Origin: Ruminococcaceae bacterium UBA7030
GTDB taxonomy: Bacteria > Bacillota > Clostridia > Oscillospirales > Acutalibacteraceae
Assembly: GCA_002494125.1 (NCBI GenBank)
Contig: DLBD01000008.1
Coordinates: forward strand, 1-7,794
Reading direction: 5' to 3'
Length of the DNA: 7,794 bases
Below are positions 1 through 7,018 of this stretch, in pieces; positions within the stretch are counted from its first letter, which is position 1, and each line of letters opens with the position of its first letter. The notes below the pieces were generated by a model. The model saw nothing but the letters and a program-made list of their open reading frames with translations. It did no database searches and was not told the DNA's origin. A program made the translations under genes and the position numbers.

Positions 1-2
1 AG

Positions 3-2771
3 ATTGAAGAAATACTTACAAAGACGGCTTCTATCAATGTTGATATAGAACAGATTCGAGTTGGAGCAAAGGCGTTTGAAGAAGAGGCTCTTCGTAAGGA
101 CGGTGAGGCTGATGTCCTCAAAAACACGTTAAGCCATAACAATGAAACTATTGAAAGATTTAAGTCAGACATTGGCGATGCCGATAACACAAATCTTACA
201 ATAGACGCACAGATTGAAGAACAAAAGGAGTTTATTGAAAAAAGCGAAACAGCAAAAAAAGAGAAGGAAGAGGAATTAAAGTCGGTTACAGATGAGATGA
301 ATAATCTTCTTTCATCAAACGAAGAGTATTCAAAACTTACTGTTGAGCTTAATCAAAAGATAACTTCACTCACACTGGAACTTTCCAACTGCAGAGTTAA
401 GTGTTCGCAGGCACTTTCATCAATAGAAGAGATTAAGTCGCGCCAAAGCGTTATTGACACAGCTGTTGAGGATATTGAAAAAGAAGTGAAGATTGCCGAA
501 AGTCAAAAGGGGGAGAGCGACAAAAACCTCGCTTTTCTTCAGGACAGAATTGATGAGAATAACAATTCTCTTTCTGGCTATCAGCTTCGTGTAAAAAGCA
601 AAACGGAAAAGGCGGATAAGCTTAAGTCCGAACTTGAAAAGGTAAGCTTTGAGCTTTCACAAAAGAAGTCAAGGGCAAAAATGCTTTCAGACCTTGAAAA
701 GAATATGGAAGGCTTTTCCGGAGCTGTTAAGGCTGTTATGAAGCAGTCGCAAAGCAAGGCTCTTTCAGGAATACACGGACCTTTGTCCCAGCTTATAAAT
801 GTAGATAATGAATATTCGGTCGCAGTTGAAGTAGCCCTCGGCGCAGCTATGCAGAATATAGTTGTTACAAATGAGTCTGACGCAAAGCGTGCTATTTATT
901 ATCTTAAAAACAACAGACTCGGCAGAGCGACTTTCCTGCCCATCTCTGCAATCAAATCGAGAGAACTGGATGAAAAAGACCTCGACGACAATTTAGGCTT
1001 TGTTGATATTGCGTCAAATCTTGTTGACTGCAAGAAAGATTATATGAACATAATCTCAAATCTTCTCGGCAGGGTCGTTATTGTCGAGGATATGGATTGC
1101 GCAATCGGTATTTCAAAAAAGTATAAGGCACGTTTCAAGATAGTTACACTTGACGGTCAGGTCATAAATGCCGGCGGTTCAATGACGGGCGGCTCGCAGT
1201 CTAAAAACGCAGGTATCCTTTCAAGGTCAAATCAGATTGACGAGCTGAATGCACAGGCGCTTGAACTTGAAAAGAAAGAAGAAAAGATTAAGGCTGATTT
1301 CAAAGCCGCACTTGAGAGCGCAAATTATGAGGCGGCAATGCTTCAGGGTACGGAAGCTGATTTACAGCAGGCTAAAGAAGAGCTCATTAGAGCACAAGGC
1401 GAGCATAGACTTATAGAAGAAAAACTTGATGCTGCAAAAGCACAGATGCAAAATCTTTTGAGCGAAAAGAACAGCGCAGGTGAAAGAATTGCCGAGCTTG
1501 AAAAAGTAAATAAAGAAGGCGAGGCAGAGGTTCAGGCAGTAGAAAAGCAGATTGAAAAAACTGAAAATGAGCTTTCAAAAACTGCTGACGATTCAAGAGA
1601 ACTTGCCGAAAAGCGTGAGCTTTACAGACAGAAAAACGAGGCTGTTAATCTTGAAATTCTCACAATCTCAAAGGATATGGAATCTGCAAAGCGTTCAATT
1701 GAAGAGCTTGAGCTTCGCAGAAGCACCCAGTCAGACAGAGTTAATTCTATAAACGAAGAAATTGCAATTATTGAAGAGCGCAACAACAGTCTTCTTGCTG
1801 AAATAAATAAGGTAAAGGCTGAAGCGGATGAGCTCAGAAAGAAAGCTGAAGAGTCAAATGCAAACGCCTCCTCGCAGATTGAAGAGAGAAATCAGCTTGA
1901 AAAACGTTCGGGCGAGCTTCGAGTCCTTGAAAGAAACAAGGGACAGGAGCGTGAAAAACTCTCCGGAGAGATTGTGCGTCTTGACGAAAGAAAAATTGCA
2001 ATGCGTAAGGAATATGACGAGCTTAACGATATGCTCTTTGAGCAGTATGAGCTTACGAAAAGAGAGGCTGAGGCTCTTGATATTCAGATAGAAAATATGA
2101 GTGAGGCGAAAAAACGCCTTCATGAAATCAAGGTTGCAATTAAAGCGCTCGGCTCAATTAATGTTGGTGCTATCGAGGAGTATAAAGAGGTTTCTGAACG
2201 ATACGAATTTCTTAAGGAGCAGATTGACGATGTTGAAAAATCGAAGTCGGAGCTTCTTAAAATCATTGACGACTTAACAGTTTCGATGAGTGAAAAATTC
2301 CTTGAAAAGTTCAAAATGATTAATGATGAGTTCAAGGTTTGTTTTGCCGATTTCTTCGGCGGCGGTAACGGTGAGCTTGTGCTTGAGGACCCCGACAACT
2401 GTCTTGAATCTCCGATAGAGATTAAGATTCAGCCACCCGGAAAGTCTGTTCAGAACATTAATCTTTTCTCAGGCGGCGAAAAATCACTTGCAGCAATGGC
2501 ACTTCTTTTCAGCGTACTTAAGGTTCAGCCCGCGCCGTTTTGTATTTATGACGAGGTTGAGGCTGCTCTTGATGATGTTAATGTAGAGCGCTTTGCAAAA
2601 TATATGAGAAAGATGACTGACAAAACCCAGTTCATTTCAATCACACACAGGCGAGGCACTATGGAAGAAGCAGATATCCTTTACGGTGTAACCATGCAGG
2701 AAAAGGGCGTATCAAAGCTTCTTGAACTCCAGACAGCCGAGCTTGCTGCAAAAATGGGACTTGAAGAATAA
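3..2771 (+). CDS. smc: Chromosome segregation/condensin ATPase SMC, C-terminal ~922 residues (5' end cut by window)
   Basis: SMC forms the ATP-driven core of the bacterial condensin, a homodimer working with ScpA and ScpB to organise and separate chromosomes. The frame is open from base 3, so the true start lies upstream and the first ATG at 297 is not a start. Visible residues 1-255 are coiled coil. The hinge follows at about 256-410 (bases 768-1230), opening with GIHGPLSQLI and closing with the glycine-rich AGGSMTGGSQSK. The return coiled coil, rich in E, K, Q and L, runs to about residue 760. The C-terminal ATPase lobe carries the ABC signature LFSGGEKS (bases 2463-2486), Walker B FCIYDEVEAALDD (from 2538) and a switch histidine in SITHRRGT (codon 2646). 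Family members are about 1180-1190 residues, so roughly 265 are missing, including Walker A. The gene looks intact. It ends 25 bases before ftsY, its usual partner in Firmicutes. Confidence 0.97.
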   Translation: MEEILTKTASINVDIEQIRVGAKAFEEEALRKDGEADVLKNTLSHNNETIERFKSDIGDADNTNLTIDAQIEEQKEFIEKSETAKKEKEEELKSVTDEMNNLLSSNEEYSKLTVELNQKITSLTLELSNCRVKCSQALSSIEEIKSRQSVIDTAVEDIEKEVKIAESQKGESDKNLAFLQDRIDENNNSLSGYQLRVKSKTEKADKLKSELEKVSFELSQKKSRAKMLSDLEKNMEGFSGAVKAVMKQSQSKALSGIHGPLSQLINVDNEYSVAVEVALGAAMQNIVVTNESDAKRAIYYLKNNRLGRATFLPISAIKSRELDEKDLDDNLGFVDIASNLVDCKKDYMNIISNLLGRVVIVEDMDCAIGISKKYKARFKIVTLDGQVINAGGSMTGGSQSKNAGILSRSNQIDELNAQALELEKKEEKIKADFKAALESANYEAAMLQGTEADLQQAKEELIRAQGEHRLIEEKLDAAKAQMQNLLSEKNSAGERIAELEKVNKEGEAEVQAVEKQIEKTENELSKTADDSRELAEKRELYRQKNEAVNLEILTISKDMESAKRSIEELELRRSTQSDRVNSINEEIAIIEERNNSLLAEINKVKAEADELRKKAEESNANASSQIEERNQLEKRSGELRVLERNKGQEREKLSGEIVRLDERKIAMRKEYDELNDMLFEQYELTKREAEALDIQIENMSEAKKRLHEIKVAIKALGSINVGAIEEYKEVSERYEFLKEQIDDVEKSKSELLKIIDDLTVSMSEKFLEKFKMINDEFKVCFADFFGGGNGELVLEDPDNCLESPIEIKIQPPGKSVQNINLFSGGEKSLAAMALLFSVLKVQPAPFCIYDEVEAALDDVNVERFAKYMRKMTDKTQFISITHRRGTMEEADILYGVTMQEKGVSKLLELQTAELAAKMGLEE

Positions 2772-2796
2772 TTAAACTAACACAAAGGAAAATGTT

Positions 2797-3777
2797 ATGG
2801 GAATATTTGACAAATTCAGAAAAGGCTTAAAGAAAACAAGGGATGAGGGTATCACCGCACAGATGGATGAGGTTATGGAAACCTATGATGAAATCTGTGA
2901 CGAGCTTTTTGATGAGCTTGAAGAGGTACTTATAATGGGCGATGTCGGTATGCCGACCGCCGAGAGAGTTATCCGTGATCTTAAGGCTAAAATTGAAAAT
3001 GACAGAATAACGGATGTTCGTAAGGTCAGAGAAACAATGAAGGATATAGTTTCGGGTATAGTATGGGGCGGTAGCTATTTAAGGCTTCGCTCAAAGCCTT
3101 CGATAATTCTTGTTATCGGTGTTAACGGCGTTGGTAAAACCACAACTATAGGTAAACTTGCACTTCGTCTTAAGTCACAGGGAAGGAAGGTTATTCTCGG
3201 TGCTGCCGATACATTCCGTGCCGCTGCTATTGAGCAGCTTCAGGTTTGGGCTGACAGAGCAGAGGTTGACCTTGTAAAACACGGTGAAGGCTCGGATCCT
3301 GCCGCTGTTGTTTTTGACACGATTCAGGCAGGTAAGGCAAGAGGTTGTGACGTAATTATCATCGACACTGCAGGTAGACTTCATAATAAGAAAAACCTTA
3401 TGGATGAACTTAACAAAATCAGCCGTGTTATTGACAGAGAGCTTCCTGATGCTTCAAAGGAAATTTTGCTTGTACTTGACGCAACAACCGGACAAAACGC
3501 CGTTAATCAGGCGAAAGATTTCAAAGATGCAGCCGGAATTACCGGTATTGTTCTTACAAAGCTTGACGGAACTGCAAAGGGCGGTGTCGTGCTTGCAATT
3601 AATAACGAGCTTGATGTACCGGTTAAGTTTGTCGGCGTGGGCGAAAAGATTGAAGACCTCCAGCCCTTTGACGCAGACGCATTTGCATCCGCACTCTTCG
3701 ATGCACAAATTCCCGACGACGACAGGGAAATTGCCGATTTCATCCACGATGGCAAGGAGGAAGGAATGAATGAGTAA
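2797..3777 (+). CDS. ftsY: Signal recognition particle receptor FtsY (SRP GTPase)
   Basis: FtsY is the membrane-associated receptor for SRP. It pairs with Ffh in a GTP-dependent complex that hands nascent membrane proteins to the SecYEG channel. The 326-residue protein has the N helical domain at about 1-85 and the G domain at about 100-300. G1 is GVNGVGKTT (108-116), followed by the SRP-GTPase motif DTFRAAA (138-144), G3 DTAGR (190-194), G4 TKLDG (254-258) and the closing LQPFDADAF. The long acidic A domain of E. coli FtsY is absent, as in many Gram-positives. The amphipathic basic start MGIFDKFRKGLKK is a plausible membrane-contact helix. AAAGGA at 2784-2789 supports the start. After the usual family end there is an acidic tail of about 25 residues (302-326). 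Its coding sequence also carries the Shine-Dalgarno of the next gene, which begins inside ftsY. Confidence 0.98.
   Translation: MGIFDKFRKGLKKTRDEGITAQMDEVMETYDEICDELFDELEEVLIMGDVGMPTAERVIRDLKAKIENDRITDVRKVRETMKDIVSGIVWGGSYLRLRSKPSIILVIGVNGVGKTTTIGKLALRLKSQGRKVILGAADTFRAAAIEQLQVWADRAEVDLVKHGEGSDPAAVVFDTIQAGKARGCDVIIIDTAGRLHNKKNLMDELNKISRVIDRELPDASKEILLVLDATTGQNAVNQAKDFKDAAGITGIVLTKLDGTAKGGVVLAINNELDVPVKFVGVGEKIEDLQPFDADAFASALFDAQIPDDDREIADFIHDGKEEGMNE
3754..3760 (+). promoter_or_regulatory. Shine-Dalgarno for the 3770 gene, inside the ftsY 3' end
   Basis: AAGGAGG lies 9 bases before the ATG at 3770, with a second purine run AAGGAA directly after it. It is read as codons 320-322 of FtsY, just before the stop. 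A near-perfect ribosome site with a downstream ATG overlapping the stop fixes the start of the next gene and suggests translational coupling. Confidence 0.8.
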
Positions 3778-4804
3778 AATCGCAAAAGCTGCCATCGCCG
3801 TGTTGGTCGCAGTGTTTGTTGGCATTTCACTTTTCGGCGTCGTGGCGCTGTTTGCATTTTTGCTGGTGGATGAGGTAGGTATTCCGATGGTGCAGGTGGT
3901 GCAAAAGCGGGATTTTAATGCTTACCTCTCCGAAAAATACGGTGAGGATCTGGCGGATACCTTTGAACTTGTTGACTATCACAGTGCGGATAAAGATATT
4001 GACTATGACTTTTTTGAGGGCTTTTCCGCTTTGGTGCGTGAGGAAAGCGCCTGTTACCGTTCACCGGACAGAACATTCCATGTTCGTTATGACAGAGAAC
4101 AGGAAATGTTTGTGGATGATTACCAGTATGAGGATATCGAGGCATATTCTGTAAAATACTTTTCCGATTTGTTTGGAATGCAAGTCGCCGGCGTTATATA
4201 TGATTCTGCCATCACGCCAAACAGCGGCAGTGTCTACCCGTTTTCCATTGTTGAATTACTTGAATCAAATAACACGCTCTGGACGGAAGAGAATTTTGAA
4301 GAGATGCTGGAACTCTGCTTTACAGAGTATTCGGACTGTGTCGGCGTCTTTATAAAAACCGATTTTTCCGAGGAACTCTATGATGATTATTTGCTGAAAG
4401 TTTCCATGCAGGAATCGCTTGAAGAGCGTTTTCCGTTAGGGGAGAATACGCCAAGGATATCTTTGTGTATGGTCAACTTTGAACCGGTGATTGAACGGTG
4501 GTCGGATTATGAAAGCACTCATAACCGATACGGCTACGATATTACCTGGTTCTGGCTGTGCAGTGAGCGGTATGGTTATACACCGGAATTCAGCTATTAT
4601 GCCGATACGGACAGGCTGTATTCCTCCGGCTATGCGGAAAAATGGCACGATGATAATCCGAAGGAATACACTCTTGACTACGGCGGCGAGGCTTTTGTAG
4701 GTATCTATGACTATGATATTTTTAATCCTCTGAAGAAGCAAAAAAAGAGTGAAGATGAAAATCAGATTATAAATGAATCTTCCCATTTGGTTGAGGTAGA
4801 ATGA
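3770..4804 (+). CDS. Unrecognised membrane-anchored protein with acidic, tyrosine-rich outer domain
   Basis: I do not recognise this 344-residue protein. Two lysines (K3, K6) precede one long hydrophobic stretch at about 7-33, followed at once by D34 and E35. By the positive-inside rule this predicts an N-in, C-out signal anchor or an uncleaved signal peptide. There is no lipobox cysteine. The remaining ~310 residues are acidic and aromatic: 28 tyrosines in the protein (8%), a tryptophan-rich patch around TWFWLCSERYGY (259-270) and five scattered cysteines (95, 183, 190, 233, 264). The last ~25 residues are hydrophilic and look disordered. The pattern YLSEKYGED (52-60) with a later FHVRYD and VDDY recalls uncharacterised membrane-anchored proteins of gut Clostridia, but that is memory and untested. 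The ATG overlaps the ftsY stop by 8 bases, with a strong ribosome site, and the TGA touches the next start. Leucine codons are mixed (CTG 8, TTG 7, CTT 5, CTC 4, TTA 2 of 26), unlike the CTT-dominated neighbours, so acquisition from elsewhere is possible. It is probably a real gene; its function is unknown. Confidence 0.88.
   Translation: MSKIAKAAIAVLVAVFVGISLFGVVALFAFLLVDEVGIPMVQVVQKRDFNAYLSEKYGEDLADTFELVDYHSADKDIDYDFFEGFSALVREESACYRSPDRTFHVRYDREQEMFVDDYQYEDIEAYSVKYFSDLFGMQVAGVIYDSAITPNSGSVYPFSIVELLESNNTLWTEENFEEMLELCFTEYSDCVGVFIKTDFSEELYDDYLLKVSMQESLEERFPLGENTPRISLCMVNFEPVIERWSDYESTHNRYGYDITWFWLCSERYGYTPEFSYYADTDRLYSSGYAEKWHDDNPKEYTLDYGGEAFVGIYDYDIFNPLKKQKKSEDENQIINESSHLVEVE
4793..4796 (+). 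promoter_or_regulatory. Ribosome site deciding the rdgB start
   Basis: GAGG sits inside the last codons of the 3770-4804 gene. It is 7 bases before the ATG at 4804 but only 4 before the ATG at 4801. Normal spacing therefore favours the second of the two adjacent methionines. Confidence 0.5.
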
Positions 4805-5391
4805 TGGACTTTATATTAGCTTCAAATAATCAGAAAAAATTAATTGAAATGCAAAGAATTCTTTCTCCGCTTGGTATAAACGTTGTTACCGCTAAAATGC
4901 TTGGTAAAACTCTTGAGGATGTTGTTGAGGACGGCGATACCTTTGAGGCTAACGCAAGGATAAAAGCGAACGCTGCCTGCAAGGAGATGAATATGCCTGC
5001 AATCGCTGATGATTCAGGACTATGTGTTGACTATCTTGACGGCGCACCCGGAATATATTCCGCGCGTTTTTCAGGCGGCCACGGTGATGACGAGGCAAAT
5101 AATGACCTTCTTCTTGAAAAACTTGATGGTGTACCAATGGAAAAAAGAGGCGCAAAATACGTTTGCGCAATCTGTTGTGTGTTCCCGGATGGAAGAGAGA
5201 TAGTCGTCAGGGGCGAGTGCAAAGGAAAAATCGGATTTGAGCGCGACGGACACGAGGGCTTCGGATATGACCCGTTGTTTCTTGTTGACGGCATAGCGTT
5301 TGGCAGATATACAGCAGAGGAAAAGGATAAAATAAGTCACAGAGGCAATGCATTAAGAATGCTTGCATCTGAGCTTGAAAAGATATTATAA
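4804..5391 (+). CDS. rdgB: XTP/dITP diphosphatase, RdgB/HAM1 family
   Basis: Enzymes of this family hydrolyse non-canonical purine nucleoside triphosphates (XTP, ITP, dITP) to monophosphate and pyrophosphate, keeping deaminated bases out of DNA and RNA. The 195-residue product has normal family length. Motifs seen are the N-terminal substrate loop ASNNQKK (6-12), the acidic ADDSGL (68-73) with the probable catalytic aspartate, the APGIYSARFSG segment (81-91), FGYDP (153-157) and the closing KISHRGNA (176-183). I chose ATG 4804 over 4801 because the GAGG spacing is better and MDFILASNN fits the family start; the other choice adds only one methionine. Its first base is the last base of the upstream TGA. 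Leucine use is CTT-rich with no CTG (18 codons), back to the window norm after the odd preceding gene. Eleven bases separate it from yhbY. Confidence 0.95.
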   Translation: MDFILASNNQKKLIEMQRILSPLGINVVTAKMLGKTLEDVVEDGDTFEANARIKANAACKEMNMPAIADDSGLCVDYLDGAPGIYSARFSGGHGDDEANNDLLLEKLDGVPMEKRGAKYVCAICCVFPDGREIVVRGECKGKIGFERDGHEGFGYDPLFLVDGIAFGRYTAEEKDKISHRGNALRMLASELEKIL

Positions 5392-5402
5392 CGGAGAAAA
5401 AT

Positions 5403-5828
5403 ATGACTTCAAAGGAAAGAGCTGCTTTAAGAGCAAAGGCAAATCCTCTTGAACCGATTATCCAAATCGGCAAAGAGGGAATGAGCGATAATTTAATAAA
5501 CCAGATTGACGACACTCTTGATGTAAGAGAACTTATAAAAATCAGAGTACATCTTGAAACATCACCCGAATCTCCCAAAGAACTTGCACAAAAGCTTGCT
5601 GATGCTCTCGGTGCTGACGTTGTTCAGGTTATCGGCGGTGTAATAGTTCTCTACCGTGAGGCTGACGAGGAGCGTATAGCTGAAAAGAAAAAGAAGAGAG
5701 GCTCAGGCACAGCAAAAGCTGTAGCAAAGAAAAAGGTTAAGATTAAGGGCAAAAGACAGCGTCAGAGAGAGGCAGAGGCAAGAAATCCTTATGCAAAATA
5801 TGACAGACCGAAATACAGGGGAAGATAG
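5403..5828 (+). CDS. yhbY: YhbY/CRM-domain RNA-binding protein (ribosome assembly) with long basic tail
   Basis: This is a CRS1/YhbY (CRM) domain protein; the family binds RNA, and bacterial members associate with pre-50S ribosomal particles. Residues 1-87 form the compact domain: LRAKANPLEPIIQIGKEG with the GKEG loop at 23-26, then LDVRELIKIRV (39-49) and the last strand VVQVIGGVIVLYR. Stand-alone family members are typically about 95-100 residues. This one has 141, with the extra part a strongly basic tail: 21 of residues 95-141 are K or R. The tail probably adds non-specific RNA or ribosome affinity (inference). GGAG at 5393-5396, 6 bases before the ATG, supports the start. The last 38 bases overlap the start of nadD. 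The yhbY-nadD-yqeK-rsfS order matches Bacillus yqeI-nadD-yqeK-yqeL, so yqeI is an equally good name. Confidence 0.94.
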   Translation: MTSKERAALRAKANPLEPIIQIGKEGMSDNLINQIDDTLDVRELIKIRVHLETSPESPKELAQKLADALGADVVQVIGGVIVLYREADEERIAEKKKKRGSGTAKAVAKKKVKIKGKRQRQREAEARNPYAKYDRPKYRGR

Positions 5829-6435
5829 GCTTAAAATCGGGGTTTTCGGCGGAGCATTTAATCCTGTTCACAATGGGCATATAAGACTTGCCAAGGGCTA
5901 TTTTGACAGTCTTAAACTCGATAAGCTTTTGTTTGTCCCTACAGCAAATCCGCCTCATAAAACAAGTGACGGACTTGTAAACGGCGCCGACCGCATCAAT
6001 ATGCTTTCTCTTGCAATAAAGGATATTGACGGCTTTGAAATATCGGATATTGAATTTTCACTTGAAGGAAAATCATATACCTATAACACGCTTCTTGAAA
6101 TTAAAAAGCGATACGGAGAGTGTGAGCTGTTTCTTATTATCGGTGCTGACCAGCTTTTCTATTTTGATAAGTGGTATAGATATAAGGAGATTCTTGATAT
6201 GGTAACTCTTTGTACTGCCGCAAGAGATTCCGGCAGCCAAAGGGATGAAATGACAGAATATGCAAAATCGCTCAAAGGACTTGATATGAAAAGATTCTAT
6301 CTTTCAGAGCAAGATGTTTATAAAATCAGTTCAAGTGAAATCAGGGAAGCTTTGAAAAAAGGCGAGGATGTGTCAGCTCATCTTCCTGATGACGTTTACG
6401 AATATATTAAAGAAAAGAGACTTTACCTTGACTAA
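5791..6435 (+). CDS. nadD: Nicotinate-nucleotide adenylyltransferase NadD
   Basis: NadD joins nicotinate mononucleotide and ATP to make deamido-NAD and pyrophosphate, the penultimate step of NAD synthesis. The 214-residue product has the nucleotidyltransferase signature GGAFNPVHNGH (20-30, HxGH type), NPPHK (53-57), IGADQL (117-122) followed by KW (127-128), and the C-terminal ISSSEIR (179-185). Homologs usually begin one or two residues before the KIGVFGG strand, whereas here 13-14 extra residues come first. No ATG, GTG or TTG occurs in frame between ATG 5800 and the motif, so the extension is forced. Starts at 5791 and 5800 are both possible; only a weak GAGG at 5775-5778 (12-base spacing) favours 5791. 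The start overlaps yhbY by 38 or 29 bases. The end overlaps the inferred yqeK start by 8 bases. Confidence 0.95.
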   Translation: MQNMTDRNTGEDRLKIGVFGGAFNPVHNGHIRLAKGYFDSLKLDKLLFVPTANPPHKTSDGLVNGADRINMLSLAIKDIDGFEISDIEFSLEGKSYTYNTLLEIKKRYGECELFLIIGADQLFYFDKWYRYKEILDMVTLCTAARDSGSQRDEMTEYAKSLKGLDMKRFYLSEQDVYKISSSEIREALKKGEDVSAHLPDDVYEYIKEKRLYLD

Positions 6436-7009
6436 ATTTGAAGAGTATACGCAAATAGTAAGAAACAGGCTGTCCGACTACAGATTTTATCATTCTCTTT
6501 GCGTCAGTGACAGCGCACGAGAACTCGCAAGACGCTACGGCGCCGACGAGGAAAAAGCAATGATAGCGGGAATCCTTCACGATGCCACAAAAGAAACAGA
6601 CGAAAAAACACAGCTTGAACTGATTGAAAAGGCGGGCATGAAGGTGACTGAGCTTGAAAGGAGCCAGACAAAGTTTTTTCATCAGCTTTCAGGCGCTGCC
6701 TTTGCAAAGTGTGAGCTTGGTATAGAGGATGAGGAAATAATTTCAGCAATACGCTATCACACAACGGGCCATTCGAATATGACTCTTATGGAGGAGATAA
6801 TTTACCTTGCTGATTTTATTTCGGCTGACAGGAACTATCCCGACATTGATGAAATAAGGAAACAAACCGAAAGGGGCAAGGAGTACGGTCTGCTTTACGC
6901 AACGAAATATACAATAAAATCAGTTGTCGATAAAGGCAAAATACTTCATCCCGATACGGTTGACGCATATAACTATTTTCTCAAAACATATTTTTATGAC
7001 AAACGATAG
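6428..7009 (+). CDS. yqeK: YqeK-type HD-domain phosphohydrolase (symmetrical Ap4A hydrolase family)
   Basis: This is an HD-superfamily protein of the YqeK family. Characterised Gram-positive members split diadenosine tetraphosphate (Ap4A) symmetrically into two ADP, and the gene usually follows nadD. Counting from TTG 6428 (193 residues), metal-ligand candidates are H22 in FYHSLCVS, the HD pair H51-D52 in GILHDATKE, H85 in FFHQLSGA, H111 and H115 in RYHTTGHSNM, and D129 in IIYLADFISADR. The set is complete, so the enzyme should be active. An ATG at 6368 would give 213 residues, but the added 20 (MCQLIFLMTF and on) are the nadD frame read out of register, do not resemble the family start, and force a 68-base overlap. 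TTG 6428 gives TKFEEYTQIVRNRL, a normal start, and overlaps the nadD stop by 8 bases as TTGACTAA. The upstream ribosome site is weak (AAAAGAGA at 6413-6420). Confidence 0.9.
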   Translation: MTKFEEYTQIVRNRLSDYRFYHSLCVSDSARELARRYGADEEKAMIAGILHDATKETDEKTQLELIEKAGMKVTELERSQTKFFHQLSGAAFAKCELGIEDEEIISAIRYHTTGHSNMTLMEEIIYLADFISADRNYPDIDEIRKQTERGKEYGLLYATKYTIKSVVDKGKILHPDTVDAYNYFLKTYFYDKR

Positions 7010-7014
7010 GGGGA
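7010..7014 (+). promoter_or_regulatory. Ribosome binding site of rsfS
   Basis: GGGGA follows directly on the yqeK stop TAG, making TAGGGGGA, 4 bases before the ATG at 7019. The guanine run is an unusual form of Shine-Dalgarno, and the tight packing suggests that ribosomes ending yqeK could reinitiate here. Confidence 0.5.
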
Positions 7015-7018
7015 TTTT

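Noticed and set aside
1300..2150. Possible tandem repeats in the smc coiled coil
   Set aside because: The recurring GAAAAG/GAGCTT words reflect heptad coiled-coil composition (E, K, L) and codon bias; I see no exact periodic DNA repeat.
297..2771. ATG 297 as the start of smc
   Set aside because: The frame is open and coiled-coil in character from base 3, and the N-terminal ATPase lobe is missing, so the gene simply enters the window already in progress.
2772..2796. Possible promoter or terminator between smc and ftsY
   Set aside because: The 25-base gap holds a Shine-Dalgarno, with no hairpin, T-run or convincing -35/-10 pair.
3404..3769. Plus-strand open frame of 121 codons inside ftsY
   Set aside because: It lies wholly within the conserved G domain of ftsY in another frame and has no recognisable domain or ribosome site.
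3454..3825. Minus-strand open frame of 123 codons opposite the end of ftsY and the start of the 3770 gene
   Set aside because: It is antisense to well-supported genes, shows no family motif, and its cysteine-rich content is what reverse reading of these codons gives.
5207..5578. Minus-strand open frame of 123 codons across rdgB and yhbY
   Set aside because: It is antisense to two conserved genes and has no motif or ribosome site to support it.
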